A stretch of DNA of 12,852 bases from positions 1 through 12,852 of the forward strand of contig JACNLR010000126.1 of the NCBI GenBank assembly GCA_014381385.1, written 5' to 3'. A program made the translations under genes and the position numbers. Below the pieces are notes generated by a model. It worked only from the letters and a program-made list of their open reading frames with translations, was not told the DNA's origin and ran no database searches. Origin of the DNA: Planctomycetota bacterium (GTDB lineage: Bacteria > Planctomycetota > Phycisphaerae > Phycisphaerales > SM1A02). Each line of letters opens with the position of its first letter. Position 1 is the first letter of the stretch. Shown one piece after another: positions 1 through 6,965 of this stretch.

Positions 1-1
1 T

Positions 2-226
2 CCGTACGCCTACAATGTGGCGCTGTTTGATGCCATCAACATCCGCCCCGGCCATGTCGGGGTGATGACCGCACTGACCGGCAAGGATGTGCTCAACAGC
101 GAAGTCCCCGAATCGGACCGCAATACCTTCATGGTGGAGGAGGGACTCAAGGGCGTATTAAGTCGCGTGCTTGATCCGGGAACCTACTACCTCAATCCCT
201 ACATCTACAACACGGTCGAGGTTTAG
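2..226 (+). CDS. SPFH/band-7 domain protein, internal fragment (5' end outside window, 3' end lost at junction)
   Basis: The frame is open from base 2 and ends at a TAG at 224-226. Its 74 residues resemble the start of a prohibitin/flotillin-type SPFH domain: a 'RPGHVGVMTALTGK' strand pair, then 'GVLSRVLDPGTYYLNPY' and 'NTVEV', where family members normally continue with the rest of the domain. SPFH proteins form membrane-bound oligomeric cages. The fragment stops in mid-domain, and the stop codon appears to belong to the guaA sequence joined here, so this is not a natural C-terminus. About 76% of its codons end in G or C, against about 37% in the guaA part that follows (hand counts), so it does not match the rest of the window. 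A GTG at 17 is merely an internal valine codon, not a start. Family assignment is fairly sure; what caused the break is not. Confidence 0.7.
   Translation, partial: PYAYNVALFDAINIRPGHVGVMTALTGKDVLNSEVPESDRNTFMVEEGLKGVLSRVLDPGTYYLNPYIYNTVEV
213..222. other. Abrupt junction between SPFH gene fragment and guaA (probable chimera or rearrangement point)
   Basis: Left of this point, frame 2 encodes SPFH sequence; right of it, frame 1 encodes GMP synthase. Read in the guaA frame, codons 214-231 give G-R-G-L-A-V, where GMP synthases have G-P-G-L-A-(V/I). The match therefore begins essentially here, with perhaps a GGT of shared microhomology. I count 125 G/C in bases 1-220 (57%) and 106 in 241-480 (44%). 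An assembly or amplification misjoin is the simplest reading; a real rearrangement cannot be excluded from sequence alone. Confidence 0.75.
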
Positions 227-579
227 CAGTGCGTTGCTTAGGTGAAGTTACTGAAGATAAATTAGTCGTTTTGCGTGACTGCGATGAAGTACTGCTTGAA
301 GAAATCGTTTCTGCAAATCTCTACCGAAATACCGACCAAGTCTTTGCAGTACTATTGCCGGTACAGTCAGTGGGCGTAATGGGCGATGGCAGAACATACG
401 AATCTGTAGTAGCGATTCGCGCAGTTGAAACGCAAGATTTTATGACTGCAGACTGGGCGAAATTACCTTTTGAAGTACTCGGTTCAATTAGCAACAGAAT
501 TATCAACGAAGTAAGAGGCGTAAACAGAGTGGTCTACGACATTAGTTCAAAACCACCAGCTACTATCGAGTGGGAATAA
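220..579 (+). pseudogene. guaA: GMP synthase (glutamine-hydrolysing), C-terminal fragment
   Basis: This is the last ~119 residues of GuaA, which makes GMP from XMP, ATP and glutamine. Visible family signatures of the C-terminal dimerisation/XMP-binding domain include 'GLAVRCLGEVTEDKL', 'AVLLPVQSVGVMGDGRTYE', 'QDFMTADWAKLP', 'RIINEVRGVNRVVYDIS' and the canonical end 'KPPATIEWE'. The class-I amidotransferase and ATP-pyrophosphatase domains (roughly 400 residues) are missing because the sequence switches to an SPFH gene at about 213-222. The GTG at 229 is an internal valine of the family motif and should not be taken as a start. If the junction is real the gene is dead; if it is an assembly error the intact gene continues elsewhere in the genome. 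Base composition and codon use match the rest of the window. It converges on the PIN/TRAM gene with a 27-bp gap in which I see no clear terminator. Confidence 0.9.
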
Positions 580-606
580 TTCTTTAGTCTAGTGAAGAGA
601 TCTCGT

Positions 607-1722
607 TCAATCGCAAATACTCGCAAAGATCATTCTGCCAGCAGAGGTTTGCAGGGCATTGGTGACTTCAATTGTCACTAAATCGCCGACACTGTCGCCG
701 CCGTTTTCAACAACAACCATCGTTCCGTCTGGCATATAACCAACGCCTTGTTTTTTCGTTTCGCCTTGGCGAACTATCTCGAGTTGCAATTTCGCTCCGG
801 GTACCGCCTGTGATCGTACCGCTTGTGACAATTCATTTAAATTTAGAACTGTAATACCTTCAATTTGGCCTACTTGGTGCAAATTAGAGTCCGTCGTGAG
901 GATGCGGTACCCACTCGCTTGAGCGAGTTCGAGCAAGGCTCTGTCTACACTTTCATCAGAAGTCTCGGAGGACTCAATTGTTAAATCCACTTGACCCGAA
1001 TTGCGTAAACTTGCAAGAACGGAAAGACCACGTCTGCCGCGCTCGCGTTTCATCTTGTCATGTGAATCGGAGAGTTGATGTAACTCGTCAACCACAAATT
1101 GCGTGATAATAAGTGGCGCATCTATGAATTTAGATTGTGCAAGGTTTTCGATTCTCCCATCAATTAATATGGAAGTATCAACAAGAAGCGGTCGAATACC
1201 TCTTACTTTCCTCGTAAATTCTACGTAGGGAAGAACTAACCTGAGATTGTCCTTCGTCGTAAACACAATGCTAATTCCAAAGTAACAGAGCGTAATTCCT
1301 GAAACCAGTTTCAGTAACGTTAAATATTGTGTTGCGATTTCGCCTTTTTCTATACCCCATGAGTCTGCTATCAAATCAATCAGAAGGCTCACTGCAAGGG
1401 CAGCAAAGAGGCCAACAACTAGACCTAGGTATACACCAAGAACAGCCGAAAGCCGCTTATTTGGCGTCAACATATCTATGATCAGGATAATAACTGCAAA
1501 GGCAATTGTTGAAATCATAGGTCCAAGATGGTCGACCAATACCTCTTCGATAGGCTGATTCGCTGAGTTTAACCCTGCAATAAACGGAAGAATTGCAGCA
1601 GCAAACATAAAAGTAACAAACAAAAGACGAATAGTAAGAATGACAAGTCTTCTCGTGCTTTTTTCTCGAGCTTGTTCTAATTCAAATGCGGTTGGTTTTG
1701 CAAATTGTTGTTCTGTAGACAT
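607..1722 (-). CDS. PIN/TRAM domain integral membrane protein (YacL-like)
   Basis: This 371-residue protein has an N-terminal membrane part with about four hydrophobic segments (residues ~25-50, 69-85, 93-119, 136-154). A PIN nuclease-like domain follows (~177-297), with acidic positions in the usual places: D182 in 'LLVDTSILIDGR', D188, D212/E213 in 'VVDELHQL', D260 and D278 in 'LTTDSN'. A C-terminal TRAM domain (~305-371) contains 'PGAKLQLEIVRQGETKKQGV' and 'YMPDGTMVVVE'. The order membrane-PIN-TRAM and the length match the Bacillus YacL family, whose role is not firmly established. PIN domains are usually Mg-dependent RNases and TRAM binds RNA, so a membrane-tethered RNA nuclease is an inference. 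A GGAGGG on the minus strand (1735-1740) lies 12 nt before the ATG, a rather long spacing. The gene is transcribed away from the SRP RNA. Confidence 0.9.
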   Translation of the reverse strand: MSTEQQFAKPTAFELEQAREKSTRRLVILTIRLLFVTFMFAAAILPFIAGLNSANQPIEEVLVDHLGPMISTIAFAVIILIIDMLTPNKRLSAVLGVYLGLVVGLFAALAVSLLIDLIADSWGIEKGEIATQYLTLLKLVSGITLCYFGISIVFTTKDNLRLVLPYVEFTRKVRGIRPLLVDTSILIDGRIENLAQSKFIDAPLIITQFVVDELHQLSDSHDKMKRERGRRGLSVLASLRNSGQVDLTIESSETSDESVDRALLELAQASGYRILTTDSNLHQVGQIEGITVLNLNELSQAVRSQAVPGAKLQLEIVRQGETKKQGVGYMPDGTMVVVENGGDSVGDLVTIEVTNALQTSAGRMIFASICD

Positions 1723-1793
1723 ATGTAAAGTGTACCCTCCATTGAGTGCGTTTTTGGGGCACTCTTGGTATCATGTGCGTAGTTTGGTGTAAA

Positions 1794-1899
1794 GAAGGAC
1801 GGTCGGCCCTATTGTCGGGCGGCCTGCGAACCTGGTCAGAGCCTGACGGCAGCAGCCATAAGGAGTGTCTCTTGAGCTTTGGGTAACCGGCCGTCCTTC
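1794..1899 (+). ncRNA. ffs: Signal recognition particle RNA, small bacterial (4.5S) type
   Basis: The Ffh-binding hairpin core is clear: GGTCAG (1834-1839), A, GCC, tetraloop TGAC (1844-1847), GGC, then AGCAGCC (1851-1857), the asymmetric-loop side. The tetraloop is of the URRC class rather than the commoner GGAA. The ends are set by a 13-bp closing stem: GAAGGACGGTCGG (1794-1806) pairs with CCGGCCGTCCTTC (1887-1899), with a single G-U pair. The length of ~106 nt fits the 4.5S type without an Alu domain. The RNA pairs with Ffh to target nascent membrane and secreted proteins. It lies directly upstream of dnaX, as in other bacteria such as Bacillus. No T-rich terminator follows, because the dnaX ribosome-binding site begins about 20 nt after the closing stem, so the mature 3' end probably arises by processing. 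I could not fix a promoter with confidence. Confidence 0.93.
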
Positions 1900-1919
1900 A
1901 TTCTACTCAACTGCACAAT

Positions 1920-1925
1920 GGAGGA
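1920..1925 (+). promoter_or_regulatory. dnaX ribosome-binding site that decides a TTG start
   Basis: GGAGGA lies 5 nt before the TTG at 1931. The protein then begins 'MSYTVLARRYRSANFEDIVG', the standard DnaX N-terminus. The same frame is open back to a GTG at 1865, but that codon lies inside the SRP RNA and would add 22 residues unlike the family. Confidence 0.85.
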
Positions 1926-1930
1926 CTTTT

Positions 1931-3523
1931 TTGAGTTATACAGTACTAGCAAGGCGATATAGATCAGCAAACTTCGAAGACATCGTAGGGCAAGATTCAA
2001 TTGCAAAGACTTTACGAAATGCAATAGAATCTGATCGTACTGCACATGCATATTTATTTACTGGCACGCGTGGAGTAGGAAAGACGTCGATGGCTCGTAT
2101 TTTTGCACGAGAGCTTAATCAGTCTGATGCATTAACTGAGCAAGCAGCAATCGGCGATGCTATTTTAAGAGGCGAAGATTTGGACGTTATCGAAATCGAC
2201 GGTGCTTCCAATAGGGGTGTGCAAGAAGCCAGAGATTTAATTGCCTCTGCTGGGCTTGCTCCCACGCGTTGCAAATATCGCATTTATATTATTGATGAAG
2301 TTCATATGCTAACAACGCCAGCCTTTAACGCGTTACTTAAAACAATGGAAGAACCTCCGTCGCATGTGAAATTTATACTCTGTACTACAGAACCACACAA
2401 AGTTCCTGCAACTATTCAAAGTAGGTGTCAACGATTTGACTTTAAAGCCATTGCGTCAAAACATATCGCAAACCACCTTACGTATGTACTAGAGCAAGAG
2501 GGCATAAAAACAGATGTGGAGGTAGTAGCTGAAGTTGCAAGGCTTGGCAACGGCTCGATGCGAGATGCCCTTTCTATTCTAGATCGCTTACTAGCAAGTG
2601 GCGCTAGTACAATTAAATTTGATGATATGGAAAACCTTCTTGGTTTACCTTCTCAGAAATCTGTTTCTTCTTTATGCTCTGCAATTTCAAAAAGCGACAT
2701 GCACCTTGCTTTTGACTCCGCCGATAATCTCATTGCTTCTGGAATCACGCTCGATAGAGCACTTGAAGTTATCGCAAACACACTCCGCCATAGTTTAATT
2801 GCTCGCGTATGTGGTATTGATTCTCCGCTATTAGAACTCTCGGATGAATCGAAGGAAGAAGCAGTTGAAATAGGTGCATTACTCGATGAAGCAACGTTGA
2901 CACATATGATTGCACTTTGCGATGCTTCAAGTCGTAGTGTTCGCAGGGCGGGCAGTGGGCGAGCGCTCTTTGATGCCACAATCGCAAGGCTCTGCATGTC
3001 AGGTGAATTAGCAGAGGCGGGTGGCACATTGAAATCGACACCAGCCTCCAAACAACCAACGAAAAAAAAAAGAATAGCAGCAGTTCCTGCTCCACCCCCT
3101 AAACGGGCGCTCAAAGCAGAAGAAAACCCGCAAGTTGTATCCGAGCCGGTTGCCCAAAAAACATCGGTTTCGTGGACGGACATTCAATCAACAATTGCAA
3201 CTACACCGGGATTAAAACGAATAGCGCAATACTTCACTCTCGTCTCCTTCGAAGAAAAATCGTTACGGTTAGCCATAACCGATGCTGGTCGAGAATCGAT
3301 GAACTACATTTTTGCTCAAAAACAAAAAATAGAAGAAGTGGCATCTGCCACCGCGAAGGTAAAAATTACATTAACTATTGATGCGTCTTCTTCAGTAGAA
3401 GAATCAAAAGTCATTGATACTCCTTTAGATGAAGTTGAGGGGCACGCTCTTGTGCAAGCTGCAAGAGGATTATTTAACGGAACTATAGTTCAAGTAAAAA
3501 ATAACAGTAAGGATGAGAGTTGA
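1931..3523 (+). CDS. dnaX: DNA polymerase III subunit tau (clamp loader), possibly also gamma
   Basis: This is the AAA+ clamp-loader subunit that loads the beta clamp and couples polymerases at the replication fork. From the TTG start it is 530 residues. Visible parts are Walker A 'GTRGVGKT' (45-52), the family motif 'VIEIDGASNRGVQEARDL' (~86-103), Walker B/DEAD-like 'IIDEVHML' (120-127), 'NALLKTMEEPP' (133-143), sensor 1 'CTTEPHK' (151-157), the 'SRC' arginine finger (R165) and sensor 2 'NGSMRDALSILDRL' (207-220). A clamp-loader oligomerisation domain runs to ~365, followed by a Lys/Pro/Ala linker and a C-terminal tau domain. The Cys4 zinc module usual between residues ~60 and 85 is absent: no cysteine occurs there. 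A run of ten A's at codons 378-381 lies at the start of the linker and could produce a gamma-like form. recR starts at the base after the stop codon. Confidence 0.95.
   Translation: MSYTVLARRYRSANFEDIVGQDSIAKTLRNAIESDRTAHAYLFTGTRGVGKTSMARIFARELNQSDALTEQAAIGDAILRGEDLDVIEIDGASNRGVQEARDLIASAGLAPTRCKYRIYIIDEVHMLTTPAFNALLKTMEEPPSHVKFILCTTEPHKVPATIQSRCQRFDFKAIASKHIANHLTYVLEQEGIKTDVEVVAEVARLGNGSMRDALSILDRLLASGASTIKFDDMENLLGLPSQKSVSSLCSAISKSDMHLAFDSADNLIASGITLDRALEVIANTLRHSLIARVCGIDSPLLELSDESKEEAVEIGALLDEATLTHMIALCDASSRSVRRAGSGRALFDATIARLCMSGELAEAGGTLKSTPASKQPTKKKRIAAVPAPPPKRALKAEENPQVVSEPVAQKTSVSWTDIQSTIATTPGLKRIAQYFTLVSFEEKSLRLAITDAGRESMNYIFAQKQKIEEVASATAKVKITLTIDASSSVEESKVIDTPLDEVEGHALVQAARGLFNGTIVQVKNNSKDES
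3062..3071 (+). promoter_or_regulatory. A10 run in dnaX, candidate slippage/frameshift site for a gamma-like product
   Basis: Ten consecutive A's encode K378-K380 plus the first base of an AGA codon, just after the clamp-loader core. A -1 shift adds ten codons and stops at TAA 3100-3102, giving ~390 residues. A +1/-2 shift stops at TAG 3075-3077, giving ~381. A small hairpin (AGCAG 3079-3083, CTGCT 3087-3091) lies 7 nt downstream, but no Shine-Dalgarno-like stimulator is visible upstream. Thermus dnaX uses a comparable A-run and E. coli uses A-AAA-AAG, so the location is typical. Function here is inferred. Confidence 0.55.
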
Positions 3524-4162
3524 ATGTCGCTGCGTGACTCAAAGGGTACCCCTGAACCTGTGCGGCGTTTGCTTGATAGTCTTACTCGATTGCCCGGTAT
3601 TGGAAAACGAAGTGCGGAAAGAATTGCTTTTTACTTGATAAAAGATGCAAATGTAGAAGCACTTGATTTAAGCCAAGCGATTTCCGATGTCAAACAAAAG
3701 GTAGTTTGTTGCACTATCTGTAATAACATCGCAGATACTACACCTTGTTTACTCTGCGAAGACGAAAACAGGGACGCGACAGTAGTGCTCGTAGTAGAAC
3801 AGCCTCGAGATTTAATCAGACTAGAAGCAACAGGCATGTACAAGGGAGCTTACCACGTACTTACAGGTAGAATAGACCCCTTGGCAGGCGTTGAACCGGC
3901 AGATTTAACAGTTGATGCTTTACTTCAACGTGTTGATACACCGCAAAGTAATTGTCGTGGAGTAAAAATAGTTGAAGTTATATTGGGATTAAACCCTAAC
4001 CTTGAAGGAGATAGCACTTCTTTGTATTTGGCTTCGCAACTCCAATCACGCGGGATCAAAGTAACTCGACTCGCAAGAGGATTGCCAAGTGGTTCCCAGA
4101 TTGAATACGCTAATACACAAGTTCTTTCTGATGCAATAGCTGGTCGAAAAGGGATGGACTAA
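3524..4162 (+). CDS. recR: Recombination mediator protein RecR
   Basis: This 212-residue protein, close to the usual ~200, acts with RecO/RecF to load RecA on gapped DNA. It shows the helix-hairpin-helix 'RLPGIGKRSAERIAFYL' (22-38), a zinc site with C63, C66, C75 and C78 ('CTIC' and 'CLLC'), and a TOPRIM domain from ~85 ('VVLVVEQPRDL', 'GAYHVLTGRIDPLAGVEP', 'EGDSTSLYLA'). It ends with the family's 'ARGLPSGSQIEYAN' and 'LSDAIAGR' motifs. The ATG follows the dnaX TGA with no gap, and the Shine-Dalgarno AAGGATGAG (3509-3517) lies inside the end of dnaX, so the two are probably translationally coupled. dnaX-recR adjacency is widespread in bacteria. rpoN follows after 2 nt. Confidence 0.96.
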   Translation: MSLRDSKGTPEPVRRLLDSLTRLPGIGKRSAERIAFYLIKDANVEALDLSQAISDVKQKVVCCTICNNIADTTPCLLCEDENRDATVVLVVEQPRDLIRLEATGMYKGAYHVLTGRIDPLAGVEPADLTVDALLQRVDTPQSNCRGVKIVEVILGLNPNLEGDSTSLYLASQLQSRGIKVTRLARGLPSGSQIEYANTQVLSDAIAGRKGMD

Positions 4163-4164
4163 CA

Positions 4165-5583
4165 ATGGGCATGCATTTTGACACACACCAGAAAATGCAT
4201 ACGGGACAGCAATTACAACTAGCCCCGCGAATTATCCAAACAATGGAAATTATGCAATTGCCACTTCCTGCGTTAGAAGAAAAAATAGCACAAGAACTTG
4301 AATCTAATATTGCATTAGAATTAGAAGAGCCCGAACAAGAAGATGATATCGTTCAAGAGATCGAAGAACCAAATGAGTTTGAAAACGATGATGATTATGC
4401 GGACATGCCAAGGCAGGCATCCTCAATAGACGGGCGCGATCCAAAACTTGACGCCATGTCGAATATCCGAGCACGACAAGAAAGCCTCTCAGAGCAATTG
4501 CTCCATCAGTGGGGTTTAGCGGACGTGGATGCAACTACGTTGAATATAGGAATTATCCTCATAGGCATGATTGATACGGATGGCTTTTTGACGTGTTCTA
4601 TGCAAGAATTGTCTGAACAAGTTATTAAAGATACGAATAACGAGAGTTCTACTGATCAAATTGAAAAAACTATCTTAAGTTTACAAAAGTGGCTTGATCC
4701 GCCTGGAATTGCAGCAAGGTCATTGCAAGAATCCTTGCTGATTCAAGTACATGCATTTGCTGCGGATGACCCTGAGTCTTGGAACGATGTTGAAGTGCTG
4801 ATTGAAAATCATCTTGACGATTTAATTGCAAATAGATTACCTAAGATTGCAACTGGGAGCGGTATCGGATTAAATCGTGTCAAGATTGCTATCGAACGAA
4901 TGCACGAACTAACATTAAGCCCCGGCCGCTTGCTTGCAACTGATAGGGTGCTTCCAGTTATTCCAGATGCGTTTATTGAATACGACGATAGTAAAAATAA
5001 ATATGTAGTCGGCGTGTCCAACGGTTCCCTGCCACCATTACGGCTTTCCCCAACGTATATAAACGTTGCTAATGACGCAAATTCCGACGAGGCTACAAAG
5101 CAATTTATACACAGGAATATAAATGCCGCTCGTTGGATTATCGAAGCAGTTGGACAACGAAGAACAACGTTAGGAAATATTGTCCAGATCGTAGCCCAGC
5201 GTCAATGTGATTTCTTGGATCAAGGCGATGCTTTTTTGCGCCCACTTCCAATGGTAGAAGTTTCAGATATCCTTGGCATCCATGTTGCAACCGTAAGCCG
5301 CGCAGTTGCAGATAAATGGGTGCAAACACCTAGAGGAATTTTCCCACTTAGACGTTTCTTTTCTGGCGGAACGGGTAGCAACACCGATGGTGACATGAGT
5401 TGGGAAGCAGTAAAAACTCGCTTACAAAATATCATTGATGGCGAAGACAAAAACAAACCACTAAGTGATGATGCACTAGCCAAAAAATTACGTGAACAAG
5501 GAATTGAAATAGCACGAAGAACTGTCGTCAAATATCGACAACAATTGGGCATTGCAGCAGCGCGATTACGGCGTGAGTTTTAA
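4165..5583 (+). CDS. rpoN: RNA polymerase sigma-54 factor
   Basis: Sigma-54 directs RNA polymerase to -24/-12 promoters and needs AAA+ enhancer-binding activators to open them. The 472 residues show region I, with 'QQLQLAPRIIQTMEIMQLP' near the N-terminus, an acidic region II (~50-85, rich in E and D), and the core-binding region, including 'WLDPPGIAARSLQESLLIQ'. The DNA-binding domain contains 'VSDILGIHVATVSRAVADKW' and 'QTPRGIFPLRRFFSGG' (~365-403). The RpoN box 'ARRTVVKYR' lies at ~450-458 near the C-terminus. It starts 2 nt after recR, with GGGATGG upstream as a Shine-Dalgarno. A second in-frame ATG two codons later could also serve. The linkage to dnaX-recR suggests co-transcription. The gene converges on frr across 39 AT-rich bases in which I find no convincing terminator. 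Confidence 0.96.
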   Translation: MGMHFDTHQKMHTGQQLQLAPRIIQTMEIMQLPLPALEEKIAQELESNIALELEEPEQEDDIVQEIEEPNEFENDDDYADMPRQASSIDGRDPKLDAMSNIRARQESLSEQLLHQWGLADVDATTLNIGIILIGMIDTDGFLTCSMQELSEQVIKDTNNESSTDQIEKTILSLQKWLDPPGIAARSLQESLLIQVHAFAADDPESWNDVEVLIENHLDDLIANRLPKIATGSGIGLNRVKIAIERMHELTLSPGRLLATDRVLPVIPDAFIEYDDSKNKYVVGVSNGSLPPLRLSPTYINVANDANSDEATKQFIHRNINAARWIIEAVGQRRTTLGNIVQIVAQRQCDFLDQGDAFLRPLPMVEVSDILGIHVATVSRAVADKWVQTPRGIFPLRRFFSGGTGSNTDGDMSWEAVKTRLQNIIDGEDKNKPLSDDALAKKLREQGIEIARRTVVKYRQQLGIAAARLRREF

Positions 5584-5622
5584 GCAACGTAGTTTTCTAA
5601 AAAAGACAGTTGAATAAAAGTA

Positions 5623-6189
5623 TCAAATAGTATTGATTTCGGTTGTTTTCGTCTCACACAATGCGTCAATCGCCGTAACATGTTTCTTCGTCATTGATTC
5701 GATATCGTCTTTCCCATGCTTCCCATCATCTTCTGATACCGCGTTTGCCTTGTCTTTTACCAATGCTTCGACATGTTTAATTGCATCTCGACGTTCGTTG
5801 CGGATAGTGATCTTATTTTCTTCTGCCATTTTCTTCACTTGATTGACGAGTTGTTGTCTACGTTCCGCAGAAGGAGCGGGTATATTAATTCGAATAATTT
5901 CGCCTTCACTTTGTGGATTTAGACCAAGGTCAGCAGATTCCAGACCCTTGATAATATCACTTCTAGAAGAGGGATCGTATGGTTTAACGACAAGTTGAGT
6001 AGCATCACTGACTGAGATTGCTGCTATATCCTTCAAATCGGTTTGGCTACCGTAGTACTCTATTTTTATGTAGTCAATTAAGGCTGTCGACGCTCGGCCA
6101 GTTCTAACACCGTGCAATTCCTTTTTGAAATAATCAACTGTTTTATCCATTTTAGAACGGCAATTGCTTGTTTCTTCTTTGATACTCAT
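5623..6189 (-). CDS. frr: Ribosome recycling factor
   Basis: RRF, with EF-G, splits the post-termination ribosome into subunits. The 188 residues match the usual ~185 and show family signatures: 'KKELHGVRTGRAS' (22-34), 'IEYYGSQTDLKDIAAISV' (43-60), 'LVVKPYDPS' and 'GLNPQSEGEIIRINIPAP', then 'ERRQQLVNQVKKMAEENKI' and 'IRNERRDAIKHVEAL'. A long helix pair forms the termini (three-helix bundle). It lies 20 nt downstream of pyrH on the same strand, the standard bacterial order. The Shine-Dalgarno before its ATG is weak (AGAAAG-like), so translation may rely partly on coupling to pyrH. Confidence 0.96.
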   Translation of the reverse strand: MSIKEETSNCRSKMDKTVDYFKKELHGVRTGRASTALIDYIKIEYYGSQTDLKDIAAISVSDATQLVVKPYDPSSRSDIIKGLESADLGLNPQSEGEIIRINIPAPSAERRQQLVNQVKKMAEENKITIRNERRDAIKHVEALVKDKANAVSEDDGKHGKDDIESMTKKHVTAIDALCETKTTEINTI

Positions 6190-6209
6190 GCGTCTACTAC
6201 TTTCTGAAT

Positions 6210-6965
6210 TTATGTAACGTTAGTTACTGCGTTATCTGCTGGGTTTTTTACTAAAGTTCCAATCTGATCTCCGGCAACAACTTTGCAAATATTACCATCT
6301 TCCTTAAAATTAAACACGACTACAGGAAGGTTGTGCTCCATGCACATAGAAAGTGCCGTCAAATCCATAACTCCTAGTTGTTTTGCGATTGCCTCTTGGA
6401 ACGTAAGTGTGCTAAATCGTTTAGCACTTTCATTCTTTATAGGATCACAATCATAAACACCATCTACTTTTGTTGCCTTGAGCAAAATGTCTGCGCCGAG
6501 TTCAATCGCTCTGAGTGAAGCGCAAGTATCTGTTGTAAAAAAGGGATTTCCAGTACCAGCTGCGAGTATCAGAACTCTACCCTTTTCGAAATGTCTCAGC
6601 GCTTTGCCTCGAATAAATGGCTCAGCAACCGATTCGATATCAAGAGCGGACATGACTCGCGCGGGCTGCCCTTGTTGCTCAACTGCTTCTTTTAAAGCAA
6701 GTGCGTTAATGACAGTTCCAAGCATGCCCATGTAGTCAGCAGTAGCTTGAGCAATGCCAACTCGAGTGGCTAACTCTGCCCCGCGTATCATGTTACCTCC
6801 ACCAACAACAACCGCGAGTTCAGTACCGAGATTTGCAGCATCCGCAATCTGGCGTGCAATGGTGTTGAGTTCATCTGGATCTATGCCTAGCACGCCTGGT
6901 GAGGAAAAACTTTCTCCGCTGATTTTCAGGATTGCTCTTTTGTAATGTGGTGATTGCGTTGTCAT
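6210..6965 (-). CDS. pyrH: UMP kinase (uridylate kinase)
   Basis: PyrH phosphorylates UMP to UDP in pyrimidine nucleotide synthesis; the bacterial enzyme is a hexamer of the amino-acid-kinase fold. The 251 residues show 'AILKISGESF' (11-20), 'VVVGGGNMIRGAELA' (52-66), 'DYMGMLGTVINALAL' (77-91), 'AAGTGNPFFTTDT' (135-147), 'KATKVDGVYDCDP' (163-175) and 'MDLTALSMC' (200-208), all typical. A Shine-Dalgarno AGGA precedes the ATG by about 10 nt. In many genomes pyrH-frr follows rpsB-tsf; here the upstream neighbour is instead a divergent envelope operon, so rpsB-tsf lie elsewhere. Its promoter must sit in the 103-bp shared spacer, but I could not identify convincing -35/-10 boxes. Confidence 0.96.
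   Translation of the reverse strand: MTTQSPHYKRAILKISGESFSSPGVLGIDPDELNTIARQIADAANLGTELAVVVGGGNMIRGAELATRVGIAQATADYMGMLGTVINALALKEAVEQQGQPARVMSALDIESVAEPFIRGKALRHFEKGRVLILAAGTGNPFFTTDTCASLRAIELGADILLKATKVDGVYDCDPIKNESAKRFSTLTFQEAIAKQLGVMDLTALSMCMEHNLPVVVFNFKEDGNICKVVAGDQIGTLVKNPADNAVTNVT

Noticed and set aside
229..579. A complete small 116-residue gene starting at GTG 229
   Set aside because: The residues match the C-terminal end of GuaA, and the match continues upstream of 229 to about 220, so this is a fragment, not a small gene.
1756..1774. Sigma-54 type promoter (GGGGCAC...) before the SRP RNA
   Set aside because: The required GG-N10-GC spacing is not met at any offset I tried.
1765..1793. 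Sigma-70 promoter TTGGTA / TGTAAA for the SRP RNA
   Set aside because: The spacing is 17, but the start would fall at about 1800, inside the closing stem that begins at 1794, and both boxes are weak.
1865..1930. GTG at 1865 as the dnaX start (552-residue form)
   Set aside because: It lies within the SRP RNA, adds 22 residues unlike DnaX, and lacks the support that the TTG at 1931 has (GGAGGA at 5 nt and a canonical N-terminus).
2653..3183. Minus-strand open frame of 176 codons inside dnaX
   Set aside because: It is antisense to conserved DnaX sequence, has low-complexity Ser/Ala content, and matches no family I recognise; it is a shadow of the codon bias.
5584..5622. Bidirectional terminator between rpoN and frr
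   Set aside because: The spacer is AT-rich, but I cannot build a stem of useful length flanked by T-runs.
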